Shown: in pieces, positions 22,708 to 31,725 of the stretch | Numbering within the stretch: position 1 is the first letter of the stretch | Layout of the letters: every line of letters starts with the position of its first letter | Origin: Pleurotus djamor | Taxonomy: Eukaryota; Basidiomycota; Agaricomycetes; Agaricales; Pleurotaceae | Length of the DNA stretch: 48,660 nt | Direction: 5' to 3' | Assembly: GCA_029747585.1 (NCBI GenBank) | Contig: JAPEVF010000023.1 | Span: forward strand, 135,774-184,433 | Position numbers and translations under genes: made by a program | The notes under the pieces: model-generated | Seen by the model: the letters and a program-made list of their open reading frames with translations, nothing else | What the model was told of the DNA's origin: nothing | Databases searched by the model: none

Positions 22708-23829
22708 ATGTCGTACGGAGCTTGTGCCCGCCCACTACCACCTTATGACCATGGAGAGTCAGCTCCCCTCGTCCAGGCACGGAGTAGTAAAGAACGTAGA
22801 GGTTGGGCCTCAACCGTGGCCTTCTTACTTGGGATGCTATCAGTCATCGTATTTGAGACCGTGACATTCATGCATCCGAGGATCCAATCACTGGCGCGGC
22901 AAGGTTGGGCCCTCGAGATCCAACAGCACGATGCTTTCATCAAGCAGTGGGATCGAGAGATCCTCAGATACCGAGACGAGAAGAAGCAGTGGGCGGAAGA
23001 GGAAGCTGAGCTCGCCCAGGTGCGTAGAGAAGAGCGCATCCAATGGGATGTAGAAAAATCAAAAAACGAAGAAGAACGAAAGCACGAACGTGCTGAATGG
23101 GAGCGAGAAAAGTTTGAAAGAGAGAAGTTGACTGTTTGGTTCACAACACCCTCTCCGTCCAACCACTGTCGTAGCTGGGGCACAAGGGAATACTCTGCGG
23201 TCCTTCTGAACGCCCCGGACACGGTGGACAAGCTCAGGTTGTGTGCGGAAACCAAAGCAGATATCCATGGTCGCATGCTGTTCCCTCAGTCATGCACGGT
23301 CCATGTGAGTTCCTTCTTTTTCTATACCGATGTAACTGTTGATTTCCATGACATTAGGTTGATGAAGGTGTGGTTGGGCACTGGATAGTTGATTTTGAAG
23401 AAGCCGCTTGCTCACCGTCTTTTACCAATGTTCAAGACAAGGTAATTATCCCGAGCTCCTTCTCTCATCGGCAGTTCACTCAGTACACTCTCTAGGGATG
23501 CCTCAATATTGGTAGTTGGAAGAGGGTATGTATTTACCTATCCTAGGAATGATGATGTCGACTCATCTGCATCATGCATCACGCGTAGACTTTCCATGCG
23601 CACCTGGATGGTATCCAGCCAGGCGATGACTGGCGCATGATGTGTTCTACAGCCCCAGCCGACTTAGCAGGGCACCATTTCAATGCTCCATCGCGTTGTG
23701 ATGACTGGGTGAGGGTCACATTACTACACTACAAACTGGTTGCTGACTTGCAGCGCCGACTCTTCATACATATAGGGTCAGCATGGTATATGGGGGATTT
23801 TCGACATTTACGATGGTTCGTGCCGGTAG
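22708..23829 (+). CDS. Single-pass membrane protein with coiled coil and duplicated Cys-containing C-terminal module
   Basis: Exons are 22708-23304, 23358-23441, 23496-23525, 23589-23708 and 23776-23829, giving 885 bases or 294 aa. A short Pro-rich cytosolic tail is followed by one membrane segment (about residues 33-53, WASTVAFLLGMLSVIVF). Then comes a charged coiled coil (about residues 75-145, rich in E, K, R and W: EEERKHERAEWEREKF). The C-terminal part has two related modules. The first runs from YSAVLLNAP through LCAET and IHG to GVVGHWIV; the second from FHAHLDGI through MMCSTAPADLAG to GIWGIFDIYDGSC. I recall this layout from a multigene family in mushroom genomes with no assigned function. 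The last acceptor is the second of two candidates; only it yields the conserved G..GIWGIFDI end. Function unknown. Confidence 0.85.
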
Positions 23830-24343
23830 ACTCCAGGGTTCAAGTTCACCGTCATTTTGACATTAAGTTGGCTCCCAAGCTTCATTTGTGTTTGTGTCTT
23901 GTTGTATTCTTCTTTTTGTAACCTGTACTCCTTTGAATTGAGAACTTGATGTCGCAAAGCACCTCATGTTAAGACAAGCCATCAAACTACGTTGTTCCAG
24001 GGCTCCCCGATTGAACTTGGAAGTGACTTGACATACACCCTGATACTTACACCGCCAGATCTGTGGGCGGGTTTCATTCGGGTTTCCTGGGAGGTGTTGG
24101 ACGTATTAGAGGTGCGACTTAGAGCTGTAATGGGCACTGCCAAGAAGTGGGCCTTTCCAACGGTCCCGTCACATCACGGTCACACGTCACACGTCATGGG
24201 TGGACGGACTCGGTCGAGGCATTCGGTGACGCCACGGCTTGGCGATCGACCCGAAGCAGGAGGGAAGCGCGAGGCAGCCAGACGGCCTCGTCGTGCTCCC
24301 TGTCGAGCCCAATGAAAGTCCCCCCATCCCTCGCGCAGCAGAG

Positions 24344-24412
24344 AAAAGAAAAAANGAGAAATGAGAGTAGAAAAATGAGAATTGAGAAATGAGAAATGAA
24401 AACAGAGAAAGG
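24344..24412 (+). repeat. Purine-rich GAGAAATGA-type low-complexity tract
   Basis: Runs built on GAGAAATGA and AGAAAAATGAGA recur irregularly over about 70 bases within the otherwise gene-free interval 23830-25159. The rest of that interval shows no gene I can support. It includes a pyrimidine-rich stretch at about 24945-25020 and two copies of CGAACGGTCTC (about 24767 and 24841). Confidence 0.6.
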
Positions 24413-25159
24413 AATATGATAGAATGTTAAATAAAAACTTGCTTTATCAGTTTGCTCAGCATATCTTCCAGTGTATGGACTATGAGTTGTGGTGGGGAGG
24501 AGCAAAGCAAAGGTGCCAGCTCACCGAAATTCCATCGAAATCCCCATTTGGCGAGCGCTTAGATTTTTAATGGTACTGATTAGCCTGATTTAGTAAACGA
24601 AGCGGTCGGTGTGGTCCAAGTGTGGTCCCGCCACTGAGCCAAGTCCTCCTACTCATCGCGCCGCCCTTGCCACGTCCTCAAGCTCAAGTCACAAGTGCCG
24701 GCCAGGGACTGCTAGCGTGACAGGACCGTTCGGTTTCCACTTCCTACAGCTTCCTGGGCCCAGTCCGAACGGTCTCTCTGGCGGGGATCCTCCCCCAAAG
24801 TTCGGCTGCTCCCCCTTCCTCCTGCTTCCTCCCTCGAAAACGAACGGTCTCCCAACGGTCCTCTTGCCGTGACGTCCCCCTTGTCACACTTCCTCACCTC
24901 GCCTCGCTTACCCAATCATACCCTCGGCGCCGTCCATCAAAGGCGCGCTTCATCATCATATCACCATCATCACCTCCTCCTCCTCCCCTCCCTCCTCCTC
25001 CTCCTCCACCAGCACCACCCTCGAAGCATCGCGGAGAGCAATCCCAACGCCTTCCAAACGACACCGAAGAGCTTCATCACTCCCCACTCTCTCTCACTCA
25101 ATCCATCTTGGAGGCACTGGGTTCTCTTATGGGTACTTCATTGTTATGAAGATTTCTCG

Positions 25160-26039
25160 GTGAGTTTTCGTCTGTTTCTCTTCATGCTGGGCATAATCTG
25201 ACACTATCTTAGATAATCTACACAACGGTGCAGACCACGATGCGACGAACGCGCTCCGACAGCGCCGCAAGCACCATCTTTAGGGCACTCCCCCCAGGAT
25301 GGGTAGCCCGGAATATGGGCATGGATATATGTGAGTTCTCCATCGTTTCTCACGTTCTTGGGGTCGTTCTGACACTAATCTAGACGCTCTACACTCTTGT
25401 ACTGTTTTCGAGTCCGCGCGAGACCTCAGCTCACCGTGATGGGCGCCCCTTCGGCACGGAATTGGGAGGGTCAGAAGGAGGTTGGTAGATCTTGGTGAGT
25501 TCACCATCATTATGGGTGTTCTTGGGCTCGTTCTAACTCGCCCATAGACCTTTTCCACCGCTGCGACGAGACAACACGTCTCGTCGCTGCTGCGCAAGCT
25601 CTATGTCCGGTTTTGTCCGTCCCCTCCCCCTCAACTCCAGTCTCAAAGAAGATACATTATCTGGGTGAGTTCCTCATCCTATGGGATAATTTTGGGCTCA
25701 TTCAAGCTCGTTCACAGATGGTCTACATGGTCGCAGCAAGACGATAGGCTCGACTGCATTCGTTCGCGCTCGACGCTCGATTTTCTTCGCCACCTACCCC
25801 AGAATGGGACACAAAAATAAGGCAAAGCATATATCAGTGAGTTCTCCATCAATTACCATGTTCTTGGGCTTTTTCTAACATATTCTTGAGCCCTCTTGAG
25901 GCTGTCATTGAAGCGAAATGTCCCGGCATCATTGTTCGTGCTTGATGCTCCCCTTTACCGCTACACATAGTGGCTGTAGCTTCTCAGTGAGGCTTCCATC
26001 AAATGGGTCGCTCTTGGGGTCATTATAATACACATTTAG
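25160..26039 (+). repeat. Tandem array of six related 53-base intron-like segments
   Basis: Six segments begin GTGAG and end AG: 25160-25212, 25331-25383, 25495-25547, 25665-25717, 25837-25890 and 25987-26039. Five are exactly 53 bases and one is 54. They share GTGAGTTCTCCATC, then TGTTCTTGGGCTCGTTC, and most carry a branch-like CTAAC/CTGAC before a TAG/CAG end. The intervening blocks (118, 111, 117, 119 and 96 bases) share only a short start resembling ACCCTCTACA and are otherwise unlike. No single reading frame runs through the blocks: E0 to E1 meets a TGA, and the E1/E2 junction makes TGA in the only fully open E1 frame. A spliced non-coding transcript, a decayed gene, or an introner-like expansion are the options I see. 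Confidence 0.75.
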
Positions 26040-26100
26040 ACCCTCTACATGAAGGTACCACTACTGTACACCGTGCTGCATGATCCCTGGGTTTGTTTAT

Positions 26101-26195
26101 TGCTCTCTNAACCCCCCTGTCCCCCTGTCCCCCTCTCCTTCCCCTCTCACCCATGTACTTCTCTTCCTTCTCTTCTTCCTTCTCTCCCTAAGCTA
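26101..26195 (+). repeat. Polypyrimidine tract
   Basis: A C/T-only-like stretch (CCCCCTGTCCCCCTGTCCCC followed by CTTCTCTTCC runs) lies in the gene-free interval between the intron-like array and the gene at 26954. A direct repeat GGTTACTTACT occurs at about 26332-26357. No gene is seen from 26040 to 26830. Confidence 0.6.
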
Positions 26196-26838
26196 CATAG
26201 TATTCATAATCAAGCATGTATAGTAGCTTATTTGTATATTTATGCTTGGGCTGATACCACTGCGGGCATTGCCCTATTTAAAAGAGGGATTGGAAATGAG
26301 AAAACTTGAAACGAAATTAATTTACTCCCAGGTTACTTACTTTGAGGTTACTTACTAGGACTCCCTCTAGGGATCACGAGTATCGATGAACCCGATTTTC
26401 TTCAACACTGGGAAGAGAGATTCATAGCGCAGGAGTTGCTCGGAACCTGCACGACGTCGAACGCTGCACGCAAGCACGCAAGCCGAAAGTTGCCTGGCCA
26501 GTTTAGTACAACGCCGATCTGGGGAAACTGCGGAATTCATTTGTGGGGTAATTATGACGTCTAGGATTCCCACGTTTCCCCACAGTCGTTCGAGACCTAA
26601 AATGGCAGGTGGCCGAGCACCGTCTCGTCCGTTGGCAACGCAATCAAGAATTCCGTTCAAGCGAACCCGGATTATGGAAGAAAAGGGCGTTCTGGAACGT
26701 CGAGAACGTCGGGGAAGGCAGTGTGAAGATGGGTGAACCAGGATGGGAGAAATGCCGGAATGCTCTAGATCCATGGGTCACGCGAGCGGTGCACATCCTT
26801 TTCAGTAACCAGTTCAAGTCCACGGAGGGTCTCGAGAC

Positions 26839-26846
26839 TATAAAAG
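26839..26846 (+). promoter_or_regulatory. TATA box
   Basis: TATAAAAG lies 108-115 bases upstream of the ATG at 26954. It is followed by a C/A-rich leader (CACCACCACC, CACTTTCACC), a common pattern in strongly expressed fungal genes. Confidence 0.65.
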
Positions 26847-26953
26847 GCCCTCCTCTCCCCAACCCCACTTATCCCATCAATTCATTCCACCACCACCACC
26901 AACACCAACACAACCACCCACACTTTCACCCATTCCTCATCGTACCTCACATC

Positions 26954-27504
26954 ATGACTCGCACTGAACGTTCAGTCAACCCTCGTGCAGTCATTAGGGA
27001 CCGCTCCGAGTCCAAGTCTGGCTTGGACAAGTCGATGCCCAAGAACGGCGCTGGTACCCATAACTGGGGATCCTTCGCTGACGAGCGTGAGCTTGAGGAC
27101 GCTGCTCTCGCCGACGAGCAGCAAGATCTTGGCAACGCCCGCTCAAAGTGTACGTTCAATTCCCCCCTCCTATTAATTCGGATCATAGAAGCTGACAGAG
27201 CATGACTCTTCAACAGCTCATGACAAGAGCCCCGTTCGTTCGCCTAGCGGTATGACGCCAGAAGATGTTCAGAAGGCCAAGGAGTTCAGGAAGAACGCTT
27301 TGAAAGCCGATGGTCGGTGCTTCTTTCAGGTTTCCTGTTAAGGATTCACACTCACCAACGGAATGTAATTCCTCTAGGCATCGACCTCGCTGCCATCGCC
27401 AGGACTTCCGCGGCCGTCAGCACCTCCCCTCCTCGCTCTCCTGTGAGTCAATTCGTCGTACCTTATCAAAATTACCGCTCATGATGATGTTCTAGGCTGT
27501 CTAA
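26954..27504 (+). CDS. Small SERBP1/Stm1-like (HABP4-family) RNA-binding protein
   Basis: Exons are 26954-27149, 27217-27312, 27378-27442 and 27496-27504, summing to 366 bases or 121 aa. The key motif is PKNGAGTHNWGSFADEREL, the segment conserved in SERBP1, Stm1 and Oga1 relatives, where RKNG.G.HNWG precedes an acidic helix. The protein begins MTRTERSVNPRAVIRDRSES and ends in a Ser/Pro tail. Family members bind ribosomes or mRNA and help keep ribosomes dormant under stress; that role here is inferred from the motif only. The final exon carries just two residues and the stop, so the exact C-terminus rests on the GTGAGT...TAG intron call. Confidence 0.8.
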
Positions 27505-27842
27505 TTTATTACTTGCATCAATCACACATACAATCAACACAAGCAATTCATAAATACCACCGTCTCATGTAACATTATCAGCTGTACAATTCACAAACAC
27601 CATTATTGTGCTATACCTCTCGTTTGTTCCGATTGTCACTGTCAATCCAGTTTTAACCGCAGTAAGTCTCAGCGCGTGACGTGGCTGGGTAGTGCTTGGA
27701 CGTTCCTAGATGGAAAGTCCACGATGTACTGATTCGTAGCCTGCGGTCCCACTGATCCTTGTACACACGAATTCAATTGAGCCTCGAAGCACCATATCGT
27801 TCGCACACATCAAGAAGCTAATCAATTAATCACAAGAGATGT

Positions 27843-28967
27843 CTACTGTGTGAAATCGACGCAGCTCTCATACGTCTGCCTATTGAACGCGTACCTTCAT
27901 ACGTAACGCATCAGCATAAGCGGAAGGTGCGCGCATCACAGAATCAAAGCCCACTTACCACCACCATTGAATAGCGCAAGTTCCCGCCGTAGAGCATTGG
28001 GTGCCCAAATTAGGGATCGTCACCTCGAAATCAGCTGTGGAGTGTCCATGAGCACACACAAGTTAGACACAAGGAAACATCGGTTCTTATGGGCGTAGAT
28101 GCATGCATAGGAAGACCGAACTCACTCTCGTTGGCAGGCCAGTCCCATGGGCCTAGAGACTCGTCTGCGTATACGGGCCAGTTGAAGATAGGTTTCCCGA
28201 TGATTGTCTGGGTGTTGAGGTTGACCTACATAGGAATAAGAATAAGTATAGCAGGTTCTCTTAGCGTAGAGAGCGACCATGCGGAATAGTGACACTTACA
28301 ATAGAGACGTTCTGGATTAACATTGGCATGAGCCTCTTTGAGTACGAAAGGCATGAAAGAAGGCTCTCACGGCGTAACCAGTGTGATGAGCGACCAAATC
28401 GATATGGAAAGGAACCACCGCGCCGGGGGCGTAGACTCGAGTGTTCTTGCTGTTGTCCGCGTACTAAAGAGAACCCGTTCAATCACTGAGGACGCAGCAA
28501 TGAGACGGAGGTAGCTTACCTGAAGACCTCTGCAGAGATAGAGGTTGCATTTAGCGGCGTTGTATCCGGAATCGATCTTGGCAACCGCGTTCTCAATCTA
28601 CCAGTAACGAAGTTAGTCGGTCAATTATCGCCCTTGAAGAGGATGTAAACGACGCACAGGGCCAGTATTGTCTTGAGGGGGAGAAATGCAGAGGGATCTT
28701 CAGCATGGCAAGACATGATAGATTGAGAGAAATGGATATCGTACCGCTCTTGAGGGAGTTATACGCTCCGGTGCCGCAGGCAGCTTGAGTAGCCGAGCCA
28801 ATCTACCAACATAAAAATATCCTGGAGTCAGCTACGTAACTTCCTTAGACAGAGTAGGAGAACGAGGAGCTCACCACGCGGGGCTTGGGCGAAGTGACGA
28901 CAGCATGTCCGGCAACATGGGTAACACCAAGGAAGAAAGCAAGAGGAACAGCAATAGACAACTTCAT
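27843..28967 (-). CDS. LPMO-like secreted protein with predicted N-terminal histidine
   Basis: The model has nine exons: 28875-28967, 28745-28802, a 14-base microexon 28658-28671, 28520-28597, 28371-28463, a 12-base microexon 28300-28311, 28126-28225, 27959-28034 and 27843-27879. They total 561 bases, or 186 aa. The signal peptide MKLSIAVPLAFFLGVTHVAG is followed directly by HAVVTSPKPR, so cleavage would expose His, as in lytic polysaccharide monooxygenases. Further features are QAACGTGAYNSLKSDNTG, CNLYLCRGLQYADN, DLVAHHTGYANVSIVNL, WPVYAD.SLGPWDWPANE, TAGTCAIQWWW and YESCVDFTQ. His residues at mature position 1 and in AHHTG could form a copper brace. The family is common in wood- and litter-decay basidiomycetes; its substrate is not known to me. 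The third exon is entered through an AAG acceptor. Confidence 0.85.
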
Positions 28968-29025
28968 GTTTCTGAACTTGCAAGTTGGGGTTAGCTGGGG
29001 CGTTCGCTGAGACAGTTCAGCCGTC

Positions 29026-29033
29026 CTTTTATA
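29026..29033 (-). promoter_or_regulatory. TATA box of the LPMO-like gene
   Basis: On the minus strand TATAAAAG lies 59-66 bases upstream of the ATG at 28967. Confidence 0.65.
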
Positions 29034-29844
29034 CGTTTTCGCATTTCTCCCTCTAGAACCTATAATCAATAAAAACGGGCGGGTTGAACTCGATAATATG
29101 GAGAAGAAAGCAATAATAGCTCACCCAAATTAACTTGCACGAACGTCTGACGGTCCGGGCGGCCCGTCACTAAGAACCGATCAAGAATTTGGATATTATC
29201 CATCGGGGTATGTTTTGGATTTTGGAGTGAGAGAAGGTTGAGCGCAATGATGTCGGGACTTCCTCGCGTAGAGCATGCTCCCAATGAAGCTCGACGCTAG
29301 AATAATTGAGGTAGAGACATGCCAGCAATTATGGGTGGTAAACGATTCGTCTAGATTGAACAAAAGCGATTCAACGCAGAGCTGGAGACGGACAAAATGT
29401 CTGTTTGAGGCACTTTACTCAAAGTGCACATTGACCTCTGCGGAGAGACAAGCATTAGCATCGCTACGAATCAATAGATTCGGAATGTTGGAGGGTACAT
29501 ACTCGGCAGATCTTCCAGGATAGAGGAGCTTGGAGGAGCTTCTGCTGTTCAGTTCACAGAATACCGCATGGTATACATGCTCAGTAGACCCAAAACCGAC
29601 GGATCACGAGGATCAAAAGAGGTGTGCGGAAATTGAACGAAGTACGACTAGATATCAAGAATGATGCGGTGATTTCAATTATCAAGTCAGGCCTTCTTAG
29701 GACGAGAAAATGCAGCATGGTGAAGCATGGGCATGATTACATGGCGAGCAACCTACATTAAGGGTGATGATAGTAGCAGTAATGTGTATACAAGCGAAGG
29801 AAATGTCCGTCTTACTCGCCTTGAAAGGGTAATGCTCCTTCTAC
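29034..29844. other. Intergenic stretch, no gene seen
   Basis: This holds the upstream region of the LPMO-like gene and the downstream region of the DnaJ gene. A frame at 29275-29523 on the plus strand has no recognisable motif or splice partner. Confidence 0.5.
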
Positions 29845-31582
29845 TCACTTGCCTTCCCGTGCTCGACTATTCCTCGTGTCAACCCGCACATATTCGCTTT
29901 CGTCTATACTCGGGCCTTCTCCGTCTTTCCTGACACTCATATATGCTTCACCTAATATCTGGAGTGCAACGGCCCGCATTTGCGCTTTGTCTCTTGTTAT
30001 ATTCGGGTCGCCAAGGACAAGATCACAGGTCTCGCGTAGGACAGACTCAATCTCGAGTTTCGTTCCCTATGACAAGGAACGATAATCAATGATAGAACTA
30101 CCTGATATACGACGACGACGGTGACTTACTTTGAACAGAGCCTGGAGACCTTTTTCGGCGGCCTGCTCTTCCAACTTGCGTTTTTCTTCGGGACTGAGAT
30201 TGCCTGCTTTCTCGGCGGCTTGTATCTGATCGAAGACAGCTTTGAGCTCGATGGCAGAACGAAGCGTCGACACCCTAAAGAATAAGCCCATTAACAATGG
30301 AAGAGGACAACCGAGGCAGATGTAAACGTACGTCTCGCTAAAGACATGATATTTGCCTTGTACGTTATGAAGCCAACCGCCAACTCCAAATAGAGTCTGA
30401 TTCGTAGCCAAATGGTGTTTAGCTTTGGAAACGTAGACGAAACCGACGGCGTGGAGTAAGTCTACACCGTACGACTCTCTCTTGAGATCCCTGAGTGAGG
30501 CGTAAGTAATCGATAGAGGCAGGCAAAGATCTCGCGACTAACTCGGCCTCCAATTCACATATGGTCTTCCAGCTCTTCGTAACATCGCGATCAGTCGGGC
30601 TCGTCGCAGATTCCGTGAATATCCCAAGCTTTCTTGAAAGGTTGTCGACGAGCTTCTGGACGCGCTCTGCCCGAGCCGCAGCTTTCTAATCTTTCTGTTC
30701 AGTAGGAACAATTGAATGATAAATTTGACTGACCTCGGCGGCCTTCTGCCTTTCTTTCTCCTCCTTTTTGGCCTTTTCCTCCTCACTAAGTATCTCTCTC
30801 CCTTTAGCATCCTTGAGTCTATTGCTGCTTTCACCTTCGGCTTCGTCGGCCTCTTGTAGAGCTGCCTTCATGTCCCTGGCAAGACTTATTTGACCGATGA
30901 TAGGCAAGAACCTCTCTCCACCGAAAATCGCGCCGAAGACCTCTTCGGGATCAACGTAACCACCCTCCGGCGCACTTTCTTTGGGCCCGAATTCATTGTA
31001 TTTCTTCCGCAAGTCGGGGTCGGACAGAGTTTGATACGCGATAGCAATTTCCTTGAAGCGCTCCTCAGCATGCGGGTCATCCGGATTCTTGTCTGGATGG
31101 TGCTTGATTGCCAGTCGACCTGTGGGATACCCATATCGGTTAGGATAGTTCACAAGCCACAATTTAGTCGTGTGCTCACGGTATGCCTTTTTAACATCCT
31201 CAGTGGTAGCATCCACTGGCACTCCCAGTATGTCATAGTATCCAGTCTCAAGCGGACGTTCTTGTGTTCCAATCTTTCGTCCGCCCTTCCGAGGTTGAGC
31301 ACTTGATGAACCATCTTGACTCGAAGCCGGCCTGTGCGAGGAGCTTGCACCACCCCAACCTCCATTTTGGTTAGATGTTGACGCGCTTCCATAGCTAGGT
31401 ATTTGATTCGGATAGAATGCGTGCGACAGAACGGATTTACACGAAAAGCATTGCACTTGTAGTAGAGTACCAGGGCGTGGCGCTGGTGAGGGTACAGGGA
31501 ATTCTAACTGAGCCTGACATTGAGAACATGACGTTCTGATATGAGGAATGATGGGGCGCGACTGTATGACACCTGGAGGCAT
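29845..31582 (-). CDS. DnaJ-X co-chaperone (CAJ1/DJP1-like) with N-terminal CxxC zinc-ribbon-like extension
   Basis: Exons are 31180-31582, 30734-31119, 30543-30685, 30332-30490, 30130-30274 and 29845-30066, totalling 1458 bases or 485 aa. The J domain starts near residue 115 (GYYDILGVPVDATTEDVKKA) and has the diagnostic HPD in IKHHPDKNPDD. An acidic/charged helical region (SEEEKAKKEEKERQK) leads into a DnaJ-X domain (KSWKTICELEAEDLKRES, GVDLLHAVGFVYV, GVGGWLHNVQGKYH). Caj1/Djp1-type proteins recruit Hsp70 for nuclear, membrane or peroxisomal import tasks. The unusual part is the first 50 residues: two CxxC pairs (CSQCQAQLEFP and VQCFSCKSVL) that look like an LSD1-type zinc ribbon. The gene starts 143 bases after the sacsin-like stop on the same strand. 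Confidence 0.93.
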
Positions 31583-31725
31583 GGTCGAGGGCTAAGCAGA
31601 GAGATGGTTCACTTAGGCGTCCTCGGTGATGCGGCTGCGTATTTCTCTGTGGGTGCCGTTTTTGGAAAGTGTGGATAACAGGGGTATTCTAGGTACGTTA
31701 AGGAGCGAAATTCAAATCCAATAAA

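Noticed and set aside
23992..24505. Overlapping frames on both strands in the purine-rich interval
   Set aside because: They carry no motifs, and the frames run through a simple-sequence tract and an N.
24869..25201. Frame starting at a CT-rich stretch that could begin a gene reading into the intron-like array
   Set aside because: It joins in phase to the first block, but the next block meets a stop, and the encoded His/Leu/Ser runs come from low-complexity DNA. It was not called as a CDS.
25160..26039. CRISPR-like reading of the regularly spaced repeats
   Set aside because: The repeats are 53 bases with GT...AG ends, diverged from one another, separated by blocks of 96-119 bases, and lie in a fungal genome without cas genes.
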